Source of the DNA: Acanthamoeba sp. SK_2022b
Lineage: Eukaryota; Discosea; Longamoebia; Acanthamoebidae
NCBI GenBank assembly: GCA_027943245.1
Contig: JANDJZ010001746.1
Location: forward strand, 310,001-374,000
Direction of reading: 5' to 3'
Length of the DNA stretch: 64,000 nt
Part shown: one piece after another, positions 25,796 through 34,101 of the stretch
Numbering within the stretch: position 1 is the first letter of the stretch
How the letters are laid out: each line of letters opens with the position of its first letter
Notes under the pieces: generated by a model
The model's database searches: none
Seen by the model: only the letters and a program-made list of their open reading frames with translations
What the model was told of the DNA's origin: nothing
Program-made: the position numbers and the translations under genes

Positions 25796-27305
25796 TGACC
25801 GCCTCCGCCAGCTGTTGCTGGCTCACCTGCCCCGGCAGGTATTCGCCGATCACGCTGCCGCCGCTGAAGTGCAGCACCCGATCGCAGTTGTAATACACCT
25901 CCGGCACCTCGTCGGAGATCAGTAAAATGGCGATCCCCTCCTGCGCCAGCAGATGGATCAGTTGATAGATGCTGGCCTTGGCGCCAACGTCGACGCCGAC
26001 GGTCGGCGAGTCGAGGATCAGGATCCGCGGCTGGGTCAGCACCCACTTGGCCAACACGATCTTTTGCTGATTGCCGCCGGACAGCGTCGAAACCGCCTGC
26101 TCCGGATCCGCCACCCGCACGCCAAGTTTGGCGATCCACTCCGCGACGATGCGATTCTTGCGGTAGTCGTCAATCAGGCGAAAACGCCCGCGCAGCTTGT
26201 CGAGAATGGTCAGCACTGCGTTGTCCGCCACCGACTGTTGCTGCACCAGGCCGAGCGTCAGGCGATCCTCCGAGACGTAGCCGATGCCGGCTTTGATCGC
26301 GTCCTCATGGCCGCGAAAGCGCACCGGTTTGCTGTCGAGGTAGAGCTTGCCGCTGTCCGGCCGGGTCATGCCGAACAGGCTCAGCGCCAGCTCGGTGCGC
26401 CCGGAGCCGAGCAGGCCGCATAGACCGAGCACCTCCCCCTGATGCAGCCGGAAGCTCACGTCCTGATACTGCCCGGTGCGGCTGAGGCGATCCGCCTCCA
26501 ACATCACCCGATCCTTATTCATGCTCGGTGACTTCAGGCGATAATCCAGCTTCAAGCCGGTCATCAGCTCGGTCAGGCGATCGCCGGTGATCTCCGCCGC
26601 CGGCCAGGTGCCGATCTTGTTGCCGTCGCGGATCACCGTGACGCGATCCGAGATCTCCAGCACCTCGTCCAGCCGGTGGCTGACGAACACCACGCAGATG
26701 CCTTTCGCTTTCAGGTAATCCACCGTGCGCAGCAGCTGATTGACCTCGGTGCGGGTCAGCGAGGCGGTCGGTTCATCCATGATCACCAGCCGCGCCTCCG
26801 CCACCAGCGCGCGGCAGATCGCCACCTGCTGGCGCTGGGCGATCGGCAGCTCCACCACCCGTTTGTCGAGATCCAGATGGAAACTCAGCTCCTGCAGCAG
26901 CCGCTCGGCGGTGCGCCGCAGCCGTGCCGGGCGGTACCATCCCAGCAGCCCATGCAGGTTGTGCTCGAAGGCGATGTTTTCCGCCACCGTCAGGTTGGGA
27001 AACAGCGACAGATCCTGGTAGATCACCTGAATGCCGAAGGCGCGCGCCTGATCCGGCGACAGCCGACCGAAGGTTTGCCCGTCGATGGTGATGCGGCTGC
27101 CGTCGTCCGGTTGATACACGCCGGCGATCGCCTTGATCAACGTACTCTTGCCGCAGCCGTTGGTACCCGCCAGGCAGTGCACTTCCCCCGGCATCAGCGC
27201 CAGCGAGATAGCGTTCAGCGCACGCTGGCCGCCAAAGGTCATCGACAGCTGCTGCAGCGCGATCAGCGGCGCGCCCTGCGTTGCCGTATTACCGGAAATC
27301 GCCAT
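25788..27305 (-). CDS. Sugar ABC transporter ATP-binding protein
   Basis: A 505-residue double ATPase of the CUT2 (RbsA/AlsA/LsrA) type. Domain 1 has Walker A GTNGCGKST, Walker B LVIMDEPTASL and a degenerate signature around PIAQRQQ. Domain 2 has a degenerate Walker A GLLGSGRTEL, a full signature LSGGNQQK, and Walker B LILDSPTVG in which the catalytic Glu is replaced by Ser. It drives uptake through the two permeases. It follows the binding-protein gene by two bases. Confidence 0.9.
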   Translation of the reverse strand: MAISGNTATQGAPLIALQQLSMTFGGQRALNAISLALMPGEVHCLAGTNGCGKSTLIKAIAGVYQPDDGSRITIDGQTFGRLSPDQARAFGIQVIYQDLSLFPNLTVAENIAFEHNLHGLLGWYRPARLRRTAERLLQELSFHLDLDKRVVELPIAQRQQVAICRALVAEARLVIMDEPTASLTRTEVNQLLRTVDYLKAKGICVVFVSHRLDEVLEISDRVTVIRDGNKIGTWPAAEITGDRLTELMTGLKLDYRLKSPSMNKDRVMLEADRLSRTGQYQDVSFRLHQGEVLGLCGLLGSGRTELALSLFGMTRPDSGKLYLDSKPVRFRGHEDAIKAGIGYVSEDRLTLGLVQQQSVADNAVLTILDKLRGRFRLIDDYRKNRIVAEWIAKLGVRVADPEQAVSTLSGGNQQKIVLAKWVLTQPRILILDSPTVGVDVGAKASIYQLIHLLAQEGIAILLISDEVPEVYYNCDRVLHFSGGSVIGEYLPGQVSQQQLAEAVNA

Positions 27306-27307
27306 GA

Positions 27308-28291
27308 TTACAGCCCCATCTTCACCAGCTTCGGCAGGTTTTGCTTATCCAGGCTTTCGGTGGCGTTGCCGAGAATGGTGTGCTGCTGCGCATCCACCTG
27401 CACCTTGCCCATGCCTTCGATGGTCATGCCGTCGGTGATTTTTTCTCCCTTATGCATCATGTCGGCGATGCGCACGAACACTTCGCCCGCCACCAGCGGA
27501 TTCCAGATATAGCCACCCTTGATGGCGCCGCGATTGACCAGCGAAGCGCCCTGGCCCGGGCTGAACGGCCCGATGACGCAAATATCGTTGCTTTTGCCGC
27601 GGTTGAGCACCGCACGCCCGGCGCCGATCGGCCCCTGTGAACCAAAGGCCAGCACGCCTTTCAGATCGGGATATTTGGCCATCAGATCGTTGGTGGTGCG
27701 CACGCTGTCATCCAGCGATTCGCCCACGCCGAACTTGTCGCCCACCAGCTGCATGTTCGGGTAGTGCTGCTTCTGGTAGTTGATCGCCGAGTCTGACCAG
27801 GTGATGTGCAGCGGCACCGTCAGGCTGCCGACGTACACCGCGTACTTGCCCTGCTCTTTCATGCAGGCGGCCAGCGCTTTCATGTGGTTGACGCCGTGCT
27901 GCGAGGCGTCCACCAGCTCAAAGTCCCAGTCGGCGTACTTTTGGCCGGGGGATTCGTGCACGATCACCTTGATGCCCGCTTCCTGCGCGCGCTTGAGTAC
28001 CGGCTCCAGCACCCGGGCGTCGTTCGGTACCACGCCGATGATGTCCACCTTCTGCGCGATCAGATCTTCGATGGCGCGCACCTGCAGCGCCGGATCCGCC
28101 GCCGTCGGCCCGACCATCCAGGCATCGATGCCGCGTTTGGCGCCCTCGCTTTTGATGCCGGCCTCCATGGCGTTGAACCAGGGAATGCCGCCGATCTTCA
28201 CCACCACGCCCATTTTCAGCTTGTCCGCCGCCTGCGCGGAGACCGAAAGCAGCAGCGAGGCAAACAGACCGACCAGTACGGATTTTTTCAT
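27308..28291 (-). CDS. Periplasmic sugar-binding protein, LsrB-like fold
   Basis: A 327-residue type 1 periplasmic binding protein with a Sec signal peptide (MKKSVLVGLFASLLLSVSAQA, cleaved near residue 21). The opening KMGVVVKIGGIPWFNAMEAG resembles LsrB and rhamnose-type binding proteins. It delivers a sugar to the transporter encoded directly downstream. The ligand cannot be read; the epimerase and kinase downstream suggest a hexose or hexulose such as allose or allulose. GGAGAGAG precedes the start. Confidence 0.87.
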   Translation of the reverse strand: MKKSVLVGLFASLLLSVSAQAADKLKMGVVVKIGGIPWFNAMEAGIKSEGAKRGIDAWMVGPTAADPALQVRAIEDLIAQKVDIIGVVPNDARVLEPVLKRAQEAGIKVIVHESPGQKYADWDFELVDASQHGVNHMKALAACMKEQGKYAVYVGSLTVPLHITWSDSAINYQKQHYPNMQLVGDKFGVGESLDDSVRTTNDLMAKYPDLKGVLAFGSQGPIGAGRAVLNRGKSNDICVIGPFSPGQGASLVNRGAIKGGYIWNPLVAGEVFVRIADMMHKGEKITDGMTIEGMGKVQVDAQQHTILGNATESLDKQNLPKLVKMGL

Positions 28292-28339
28292 TGTTCTCTC
28301 TCCACAAGTGTTGGCTGTAATAAAGGGTTTTCGTTGTTG

Positions 28340-29158
28340 TTATCGCGCCGCCCTTTTCGCGGCGGGTGAAACTTCAATCACGTCGACGTTGTTCCAGGCC
28401 AGTTCCTGACGAAATTCGTCGTCGCTGAGCCGATCGGTGATTAAGGTATCTATCTCCCGGTAGTGGCAGATGCGCGCGAACGAGCGGCGGCCGAACTTGT
28501 TGCTGTCCACCAGCAGGAACTTGCGCTCCGACGCCAGCAGCATCTGCTGCTTCAACCGCGCATGGTGCTCGTTGCTCTCGCGGATGCCGCCGTCCTGACA
28601 GATGCCGTGGCAGGAGAAGAACAGCTTGTTGATCACAAACTCCTTCAACATCTGTTCCGCCAGCACGCCGATAAAATCCTCGTACTTGGCGGAATACTCG
28701 CCCCCCAGTCCGATGGTGCGCACGTTGGCCTTGCAGGCCAGCGTCTGGATGATGTGCAGCGAGTTGGTCAATACCACCAGCGAGATATCCGGCAGTTGGC
28801 GCGCCAAAAACCAGCTGGTGGAGCTGCTGTCCAGCAGCAGACAATCCCCCGGCGCGATAAATTCCAGCGCGCGTTTGGCGATGCGCGTTTTCTGCTCCGG
28901 CGCCTCGTTGCTGCGCTGGCGGAAAGATTCCCCCTGGTCTATCTCGGCGGGCACATAGGTTTTCTCCACCGCCGGCGGCTCGACGAACACCGCGCCGCCG
29001 TGGCTGCGCAGCAGCAGGCCGCGCCGTTCCAGCAAGGCCAAATCACGCCGCGCCGTCTCGATAGAGATATGGCACAGCTGCGCCACCTCCTGCACCATCA
29101 CGCGGCCGCGCTGGCTCAAGACTTCGGTGATAAAGCGATGACGTTCTACAGGCAGCAT
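28340..29158 (-). CDS. DeoR/GlpR-family transcriptional regulator
   Basis: A 272-residue regulator with an N-terminal DeoR helix-turn-helix (residues 4-58, including VQEVAQLCHISIETARRDL) and a C-terminal sugar-phosphate sensor domain with DSSSTSWFLARQL and VLTNSLHI motifs. Members usually repress and are released by a phosphorylated sugar. It lies 48 bases before the binding-protein gene on the same strand and is probably the first gene of the operon. A cluster of TGACCG repeats 220-280 bases upstream is its likely operator. Confidence 0.87.
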   Translation of the reverse strand: MLPVERHRFITEVLSQRGRVMVQEVAQLCHISIETARRDLALLERRGLLLRSHGGAVFVEPPAVEKTYVPAEIDQGESFRQRSNEAPEQKTRIAKRALEFIAPGDCLLLDSSSTSWFLARQLPDISLVVLTNSLHIIQTLACKANVRTIGLGGEYSAKYEDFIGVLAEQMLKEFVINKLFFSCHGICQDGGIRESNEHHARLKQQMLLASERKFLLVDSNKFGRRSFARICHYREIDTLITDRLSDDEFRQELAWNNVDVIEVSPAAKRAAR

Positions 29159-29375
29159 GTTTCTTTTCTCCTCCAGGACGATGATTACGATATCGATTTG
29201 CCGCGCCGCGTTTTGCGCGCAGACGCAAAGCGCATCGCCCCGCGATCGGTCAACGATGGCGGTGTGATAGTTGTCAAAAAAATCGGGAAGGAAATGAAAT
29301 GAATAATTACGAAAGTGTGGAGTAACAGGCAGTTATGATGCGTGTGCGTCTTAGACAGACAGGGGAGAAACGGTA

Positions 29376-29437
29376 AACGGTCACAATTCCACGTTCCGCA
29401 ACATGACCGTTAATGACCGTTTTTGTGGTTTTGACCG
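29376..29437. repeat. Cluster of TGACCGTT repeats, candidate operator
   Basis: AACGGTCA at 29376-29383 is inverted relative to TGACCGTT at 29404-29411 and 29414-29421, the last two in tandem 10 bp apart; TGACCG recurs at 29432-29437. Repeats one helical turn apart upstream of a DeoR-type regulator and its operon suggest its binding site. The rest of the 378-base gap (29159-29536) shows only the brnTA terminator and the regulator's GAGGAG ribosome site. Confidence 0.6.
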
Positions 29438-29487
29438 AACGCCGCCGAGCGGCAGCTAATGCTGGTAGGCTTTACTTGAAAAACTGC

Positions 29488-29515
29488 AAAAAAATCCGGT
29501 GAGAACCTCACCGGA
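29488..29515 (-). terminator. Terminator of brnTA
   Basis: On the minus strand TCCGGTGAG and CTCACCGGA pair perfectly over a three-base loop and are followed by seven T residues, 21 bases after the brnA stop. Confidence 0.92.
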
Positions 29516-29536
29516 CCGTTACCCGTCTGACACGAC

Positions 29537-29854
29537 TTATTCCTCGTGCTCATGCTCTTTCAACATTGCCTCACGCAACACGGCGTTCAGGCGTTTCTGA
29601 TAGCCTTTGCCTGGCCGCTGAAGCCAGGCCAACACATCCGCATCGATTCGGATGGTTTTCGATACTTTCATCGGTTTATAAAAACGCCCCTGCACCGCAG
29701 TCTGCCACTTTTCCTCACCCAGAGCCGGGGCATCGGCATAATCGATCTCCTCATCCGGCAGCGCACTCAACGAAGCAATTTGCGCTTTCTGCTCCTCCGT
29801 CAACGGAGGGAGTACGCTATGCGCCAGATTTTTGGCTGAATTTTTGCGCTTCAT
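29537..29854 (-). CDS. brnA: BrnA-type antitoxin
   Basis: A 105-residue protein with a disordered, charged N-terminal half and a C-terminal ribbon-helix-helix DNA-binding domain (KVSKTIRIDADVLAWLQRPGKGYQKRLNAVLREAM). This is the BrnA layout: it neutralises BrnT and represses the operon. The ATG at 29854 has AGAGGGG upstream and lies 38 bases inside the end of the toxin gene. Toxin first, antitoxin second is the usual brn order. Confidence 0.88.
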   Translation of the reverse strand: MKRKNSAKNLAHSVLPPLTEEQKAQIASLSALPDEEIDYADAPALGEEKWQTAVQGRFYKPMKVSKTIRIDADVLAWLQRPGKGYQKRLNAVLREAMLKEHEHEE

Positions 29855-30140
29855 ATCTTCCCCTCTCTTTGGCATCGGCCTTGCGTGCTGAAATGATACG
29901 CACGATCTCTACTGTATCGCCTTCGACATCCGTTTCGATCGTCGTATGCGCCACCAGCAGCAGCAAACAGGAGCCGACCATACCGAGCGTTTGCCAGCGT
30001 TCTTCTCCGCCCTCGATCCTCTCCAGCACGGCCAAATGGTTGGGATCCAGAAAAACCCGTTGCGCAATCTCAAAACTGACGCGGTGTTTACGCTGGTTGC
30101 TGTGATTTTTATCCTGATTCCATTCAAAATAAACATACAT
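29817..30140 (-). CDS. brnT: BrnT-type toxin
   Basis: A 107-residue protein of the BrnT family, ribonuclease-like toxins of type II toxin-antitoxin systems. The family-typical opening FEWNQDKNHSNQRKHRVSFE and the late VRIISARKADAKERGRYE, carrying the conserved basic and Arg-Glu residues, are both present, so it looks intact. It overlaps brnA by 38 bases. The pair is lower in GC than its surroundings, which suits transfer. No strong ribosome binding site precedes the ATG at 30140. Confidence 0.88.
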   Translation of the reverse strand: MYVYFEWNQDKNHSNQRKHRVSFEIAQRVFLDPNHLAVLERIEGGEERWQTLGMVGSCLLLLVAHTTIETDVEGDTVEIVRIISARKADAKERGRYEAQKFSQKSGA

Positions 30141-30152
30141 TTTTGTAACTAC

Positions 30153-30177
30153 ATTTTGATTGTTATTTAATCAAAAT
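30153..30177. promoter_or_regulatory. Perfect palindrome before brnT, candidate operator
   Basis: ATTTTGATT and AATCAAAAT are perfect 9-base arms around a seven-base AT-rich centre, starting 13 bases upstream of brnT. This is where a ribbon-helix-helix antitoxin such as BrnA would bind to control its own operon. Confidence 0.65.
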
Positions 30178-30216
30178 ACACTCCGCACGGCGGGATGTCA
30201 AAACCCCCTCATGCGT

Positions 30217-30963
30217 TCAACGCCCGCCTGCGGCCTCGATAAAAGTGCCGGTCACGTAAGACGCGGCGTCAGACAGCAGCCAGGCGATCGCCTCCGCCAC
30301 TTCCTGCGGCTGCCCGCCGCGCTGCATCGGTAAACTGTCCTTCACGCGATCCACCCGGCCGGGCTCGCCGCCGCTGGCGTGCATCTCGGTATAGATGAAT
30401 CCGGGCCGCACGCCGTTGACGCGGATGCCCTGCGCCGCCACCTCGCACGATAACCCGATGGTCAGGGTATCGACGGCGCCTTTCGAGGCGGCGTAATCGA
30501 CGTATTCCCCGGCAGCCCCCAACCGGGACGCCGCGGAGGAAACGTTGACGATCGCGCCGCCCTGCCCACCATGGCGCAGCGCCATGCGCTTCACCGCCTC
30601 GCGGCAACACAGGAAGTAACCGGTCACGTTGGTGCCGAGCACCTGATTGATGCGCTCGGCGGTCAACTGTTCAATGTTCGCCTGCTGGAACAGAATCCCG
30701 GCATTGTTGACCAGCGCGCTGAGCGTGCCCAGCCCGGCGTCCAGCGCAGCGAACATCGCCATCACCTGTGCTTCATCGGCCACGTCGGCCTGCAGCGCCA
30801 GCGCCTTGCCGCCCTGCGCCTCAATCTCCGCCACCACCTGCCGCGCCGCGCTTTCGTCGCGCAGGTAATTCACCCCCACCGCATAGCCCTGCCGGGCCAG
30901 CCGCAAAGCGGTCGCACGACCAATCCCCCGGCTCGCGCCTGTGACCAATGCCACTTTCGTCAT
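30217..30963 (-). CDS. ygfF: SDR family oxidoreductase YgfF
   Basis: A 248-residue short-chain dehydrogenase. The NAD(P)-binding motif is TGASRGIG near the N-terminus, NNAG is present near residue 87, and the catalytic Ser, Tyr and Lys fall in NVSSAASRL and YVDYAASKGA. The C-terminal ASGGEPGRVDRVK segment matches E. coli YgfF closely. The substrate of YgfF is not known. In E. coli it lies next to gcvP; here the rss genes and three others come between. Confidence 0.9.
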   Translation of the reverse strand: MTKVALVTGASRGIGRATALRLARQGYAVGVNYLRDESAARQVVAEIEAQGGKALALQADVADEAQVMAMFAALDAGLGTLSALVNNAGILFQQANIEQLTAERINQVLGTNVTGYFLCCREAVKRMALRHGGQGGAIVNVSSAASRLGAAGEYVDYAASKGAVDTLTIGLSCEVAAQGIRVNGVRPGFIYTEMHASGGEPGRVDRVKDSLPMQRGGQPQEVAEAIAWLLSDAASYVTGTFIEAAGGR

Positions 30964-31058
30964 ATTGTTTTTCTCTGGTTGGCGATCTCAACACAGCGGC
31001 CTGTGCACAGGCGCCCCATTTGCCCGTCAGAGTATAGAGCCGCGCGCTAAAAAACGCT

Positions 31059-31292
31059 TTAAAGCTGAGCCAGGCGGCGCAGCTGCTTTTTAATGCGCGC
31101 TTTGACGCAGCCGTAGGCGTCCGGCGTCGTCACCTGATGCCCCCGTTGCAAGCCGGCAGCATGCAGGCCGCTATGGCCATGGCTCTGGGCGTCGCCGCGA
31201 AAAGACAGCATCAACAGAACGAGCACGGCCGCCACGCCTGCATATATCAGCCGCCGCGAGGTGCCCGCAGGCGGGGAACCGTCAGTCTGCAT
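31059..31292 (-). CDS. Small single-pass membrane protein, unknown
   Basis: A 77-residue protein with an excellent AAGGAG ribosome site seven bases before the ATG at 31292. It has one hydrophobic segment (about residues 15-30: IYAGVAAVLVLLML), a His/Gly-rich stretch and a basic C-terminus with one cysteine. I do not recognise a family. It is divergent from the rssB-rssA pair, sharing a 189-base gap, which hints at common control. A longer in-frame start at 31346 is less likely. Confidence 0.6.
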   Translation of the reverse strand: MQTDGSPPAGTSRRLIYAGVAAVLVLLMLSFRGDAQSHGHSGLHAAGLQRGHQVTTPDAYGCVKARIKKQLRRLAQL

Positions 31293-31481
31293 GTTTCGCT
31301 CCTTCTGTTGTGGCATCGAATGGCAGCAAAATAACTGAAATTCCACCGCGTTCCCTTAACGCGAGATTAAAGCCAGATTAAGGTTTGCTTAAGAACGCGC
31401 AGGCAAAGCGAGTTTCCCCGTTGTCTTCCCGGCAGGGTTATAGTTAGATAATCGCGACTTGAAGATCTCAGCGGAACAAAC

Positions 31482-32141
31482 GTGAACATACTGTTGGTGG
31501 AAGACGACCTGCAATTAGGCAAGGCGCTGTGCCGCGCATTGGAGCTCACCGGCTTTAATTTGTGCTGGGTGCGCCTGCTCGCGGACGCGGAAAATAAACT
31601 TTCACCCGGCGGGTTCGACCTGATGCTGTTGGATCTTACGCTGCCGGACGGCGACGGTTTGCAAAAGCTGATCGCCTGGCGCGCCGCCGGGCAAAATATC
31701 CCCATCATCATCCTGACCGCCCGCGACCGCATCGAAAGCCTGGTGAACAGCCTGGATTCCGGCGCGGACGACTTTCTGGCCAAACCCTTTGCGCTGCCCG
31801 AGCTCATCTCGCGCGTCAAGGCGGTCAACCGACGCATGGCCGGCTTCGCTTCGCAAACCTGGAGCCTCGGCACGCTGTATCTCGACCCGGTCAACCATCA
31901 GGTGACGCTGGATAACGAACTGCTGATGCTGTCGAAAAAAGAGTATCACCTGCTGCACGAGCTGATGCGCTGTGCCGGCACCGTGGTGCGCAAAGCGGTG
32001 TTGGAACAGCGGCTGTTCGGCCACGGCGACAGCGTGGAAAGCAACTCGCTGGAAGTGCACATGCATAATTTACGGCGCAAGATCGGTAAAGAAAGAATTA
32101 TTACCGTACGCGGCATTGGTTATTTGCTGAAGAAAGAGTAG
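31482..32141 (+). CDS. rssB: Response regulator RssB-like (OmpR family)
   Basis: A 219-residue OmpR-type regulator: receiver domain with E7-D8-D9, phospho-acceptor D51 in LLLDLTLPDGDG and K in FLAKPFALPE, then a winged helix ending VRGIGYLL. D51 agrees with the phosphorylation site reported for RssB of S. marcescens, which with RssA represses swarming, and the ygfF/gcvP neighbourhood fits too. By family alone it could equally be called QseB/PmrA-like. Translation starts at GTG (31482). The kinase gene follows after four bases. Confidence 0.88.
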   Translation: MNILLVEDDLQLGKALCRALELTGFNLCWVRLLADAENKLSPGGFDLMLLDLTLPDGDGLQKLIAWRAAGQNIPIIILTARDRIESLVNSLDSGADDFLAKPFALPELISRVKAVNRRMAGFASQTWSLGTLYLDPVNHQVTLDNELLMLSKKEYHLLHELMRCAGTVVRKAVLEQRLFGHGDSVESNSLEVHMHNLRRKIGKERIITVRGIGYLLKKE

Positions 32142-32145
32142 CAGG

Positions 32146-33555
32146 ATGATCGGTTTCAAATCCTTCTTTATGCGCACCATTATTTTCCAGGTCCTGGCCA
32201 TTTTATTATTGTGGGGGATCCTCGTCGCCTGGGTGAAATATTGGTATTACCCCGACATGGAAAAATATTTCGATAACCAGCAACGCATTGTCGCCGTGGG
32301 TATCGCCAATATTCTCGATGAAACCGGCACCGACAATATCGATTACCGCGGCATCATCAAGACCATTGAAGGCATGTACATTGATTCCATCAATAACGGC
32401 ATGCAGGATCAAATCGATTACCACCCGCTGTTCGTGGTTTACGATCGGGACAACCGGGTGCTTTACAGTTCGCAAACGCAGGGAGAACCGCTGCGCCTGC
32501 CGCCTTCGGTGCTGTCCGGCTCCGTTAAGTACGCCGGCGCCAACTGGCATCTTGCCGGCAGCTGGAGCGAAAAGCGTCAATACCGGGTGATCGTCGGCGA
32601 GTCGTTCAACGATCGCACCACGCTGTTCGGTAACCCGGCGGAAAGCACCGCCATGCCGCTGCTGGGCATTCTGGCGGCGATCATCATCACCCTGCTGTTT
32701 ACCGCCTACTTCAGCCTGCGGCCGCTGCGCCAGATCGCCAGCACCATCTCCGATCGCCAGCCGGGTAACCTGTCGCCGATCAACGTCAGCGAGCAGTATC
32801 AGGAAATCCGGCCGGTGGTGGTGGAGGTCAACAAGCTGATGGCGCGCATCGACGCCGCCAACCAGCGCGAAAAACGCTTTATGGCCGATGCGGCGCACGA
32901 ACTGCGCACGCCGATCGCCGCCGTGCTGGCGCAGCTGCATCTGCTGACCCAGGTCTCGGAGCAACAGGAGCGCCGGGAGATCATCGGCGACATGCAGCAG
33001 GGGCTGGATCGCGCGGCGTCGCTGTCGCGCCAGCTGATCAACCTGGCCAAGCTGGAGGCGGAGGATTTTCCGCTGAAAATCGAGGCGGTGGACATCTACG
33101 CCGACATTGGCAAATGCATCGCGCAGCACGTCCCCTATGCGCTGGAAAAGGATGTGGAACTTTCACTCGACGGCAGCGAGGACGTGGTGATAAACACCGA
33201 TCGCCATGCGCTGATCGCCATCTTCACCAATCTGCTGGACAACGCGCTCAAGTACGCGCCGCCCGGTAGCCGCATCGAAGCCAATATCCGTTCGCTGGCA
33301 CCGCTCGGCTGCTATATTACGTTGCGCGACAACGGCCCCGGAGTGAGCGAAGAGCACCTTCCGCGCCTGTTTGAACGCTTTTACCGCGTGCCCGGCACGC
33401 AGCAAACCGGCAGCGGGCTGGGATTGGCCATCGCCCGGAACCTGGCCGACAAAATCGGCGCGCAGCTGCGCGTCACCGAAGGCCTCGACGATCGCGGCAT
33501 CGGTTTTATTATCGATTTGCCGGAAAGTTACCGGCCACAGACTGAGAGTGAATAA
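32146..33555 (+). CDS. rssA: Sensor histidine kinase RssA-like
   Basis: A 469-residue membrane kinase: a membrane segment at 11-32, a periplasmic domain to about 170, a second membrane segment at 171-192, a HAMP-like linker, then HisKA with phospho-His 251 in DAAHELRTPIAAV and HATPase with N (FTNLLDNALKYA), G1 (DNGPGVS) and G2 (GSGLGLAIA) boxes. In S. marcescens RssA responds to saturated fatty acids and controls swarming; that function is inferred here from position and pairing. A GNAT gene follows after five bases and may be in the same operon. Confidence 0.88.
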   Translation: MIGFKSFFMRTIIFQVLAILLLWGILVAWVKYWYYPDMEKYFDNQQRIVAVGIANILDETGTDNIDYRGIIKTIEGMYIDSINNGMQDQIDYHPLFVVYDRDNRVLYSSQTQGEPLRLPPSVLSGSVKYAGANWHLAGSWSEKRQYRVIVGESFNDRTTLFGNPAESTAMPLLGILAAIIITLLFTAYFSLRPLRQIASTISDRQPGNLSPINVSEQYQEIRPVVVEVNKLMARIDAANQREKRFMADAAHELRTPIAAVLAQLHLLTQVSEQQERREIIGDMQQGLDRAASLSRQLINLAKLEAEDFPLKIEAVDIYADIGKCIAQHVPYALEKDVELSLDGSEDVVINTDRHALIAIFTNLLDNALKYAPPGSRIEANIRSLAPLGCYITLRDNGPGVSEEHLPRLFERFYRVPGTQQTGSGLGLAIARNLADKIGAQLRVTEGLDDRGIGFIIDLPESYRPQTESE

Positions 33556-33560
33556 CGATC

Positions 33561-34091
33561 ATGAGCGCCCCTGTTCTGCTGCAACGGCAGCAACTCGACC
33601 GCCTATGGGATATCGACCGCAGTGAAGTCATCGACACCCTGTATCGCCTGCAGGACGGCAAGCTGCAAGCCTACCCGGACTACTACGACGTGCGCGGTTG
33701 GGATCCGCACGACCAGGAAACCTATACGCCAATCCACGAAGCCTGCTTCGATCGCGGCGGCGCGTTCTTCGCGCGGTTCGAAGGCGAGGAGATCGTCGCG
33801 GCGGCGGCGCTGGACACCGAGCCGCGCGGCCCGCAGCGGGATCTGCGCCAGCTGCTGTTCTTTTACGTCAGCGCGCACCAACGCGGCCTGGGGCTGGGCA
33901 AGCAGCTGTTTCAACTCTGCCTGCGTCAGGCGGCGCAGGAAGGCGCCGCCGGGCTATACGTCTCCTCCATCCCTAACAAAAGCACCGTAGACTTCTATCT
34001 GGCGCAGGGCTGCCGGCTCATCGAGCGCCCGGATGCCGAGCTGTTCGCCCGCGAGCCGGAGGATATTCACCTGGTCTGCCCTTGCCGTTAA
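33561..34091 (+). CDS. GNAT family N-acetyltransferase
   Basis: A 176-residue acetyltransferase. The acetyl-CoA site is HQRGLGLGKQLF (about residue 111), preceded by the LLFFYVS strand and followed by GLYVSSIPNKSTVDFYLAQG. The N-terminal 55 residues, with YPDYYDVRGW, are predicted to bind the acceptor. The target is unknown. It starts five bases after the rssA stop, so it is probably co-transcribed with rssB-rssA. Confidence 0.8.
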   Translation: MSAPVLLQRQQLDRLWDIDRSEVIDTLYRLQDGKLQAYPDYYDVRGWDPHDQETYTPIHEACFDRGGAFFARFEGEEIVAAAALDTEPRGPQRDLRQLLFFYVSAHQRGLGLGKQLFQLCLRQAAQEGAAGLYVSSIPNKSTVDFYLAQGCRLIERPDAELFAREPEDIHLVCPCR

Positions 34092-34101
34092 CGGCAAGGG
34101 C
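34078..34101. terminator. Perfect 24-bp palindrome between convergent stops
   Basis: GCCCTTGCCGTT is followed immediately by its exact inverse complement AACGGCAAGGGC. The palindrome holds the TAA of the plus-strand GNAT gene and ends one base before the minus-strand oxidoreductase stop. It would form a hairpin in transcripts from either side, but no T-run follows. Confidence 0.55.

Noticed and set aside
28340..29158. The 28340-29158 regulator as LsrR
   Set aside because: Its N-terminal DeoR/GlpR helix-turn-helix and sugar-phosphate domain differ from the SorC-type LsrR, and no lsrF, lsrG or lsrK is present, so an AI-2 system is not supported.
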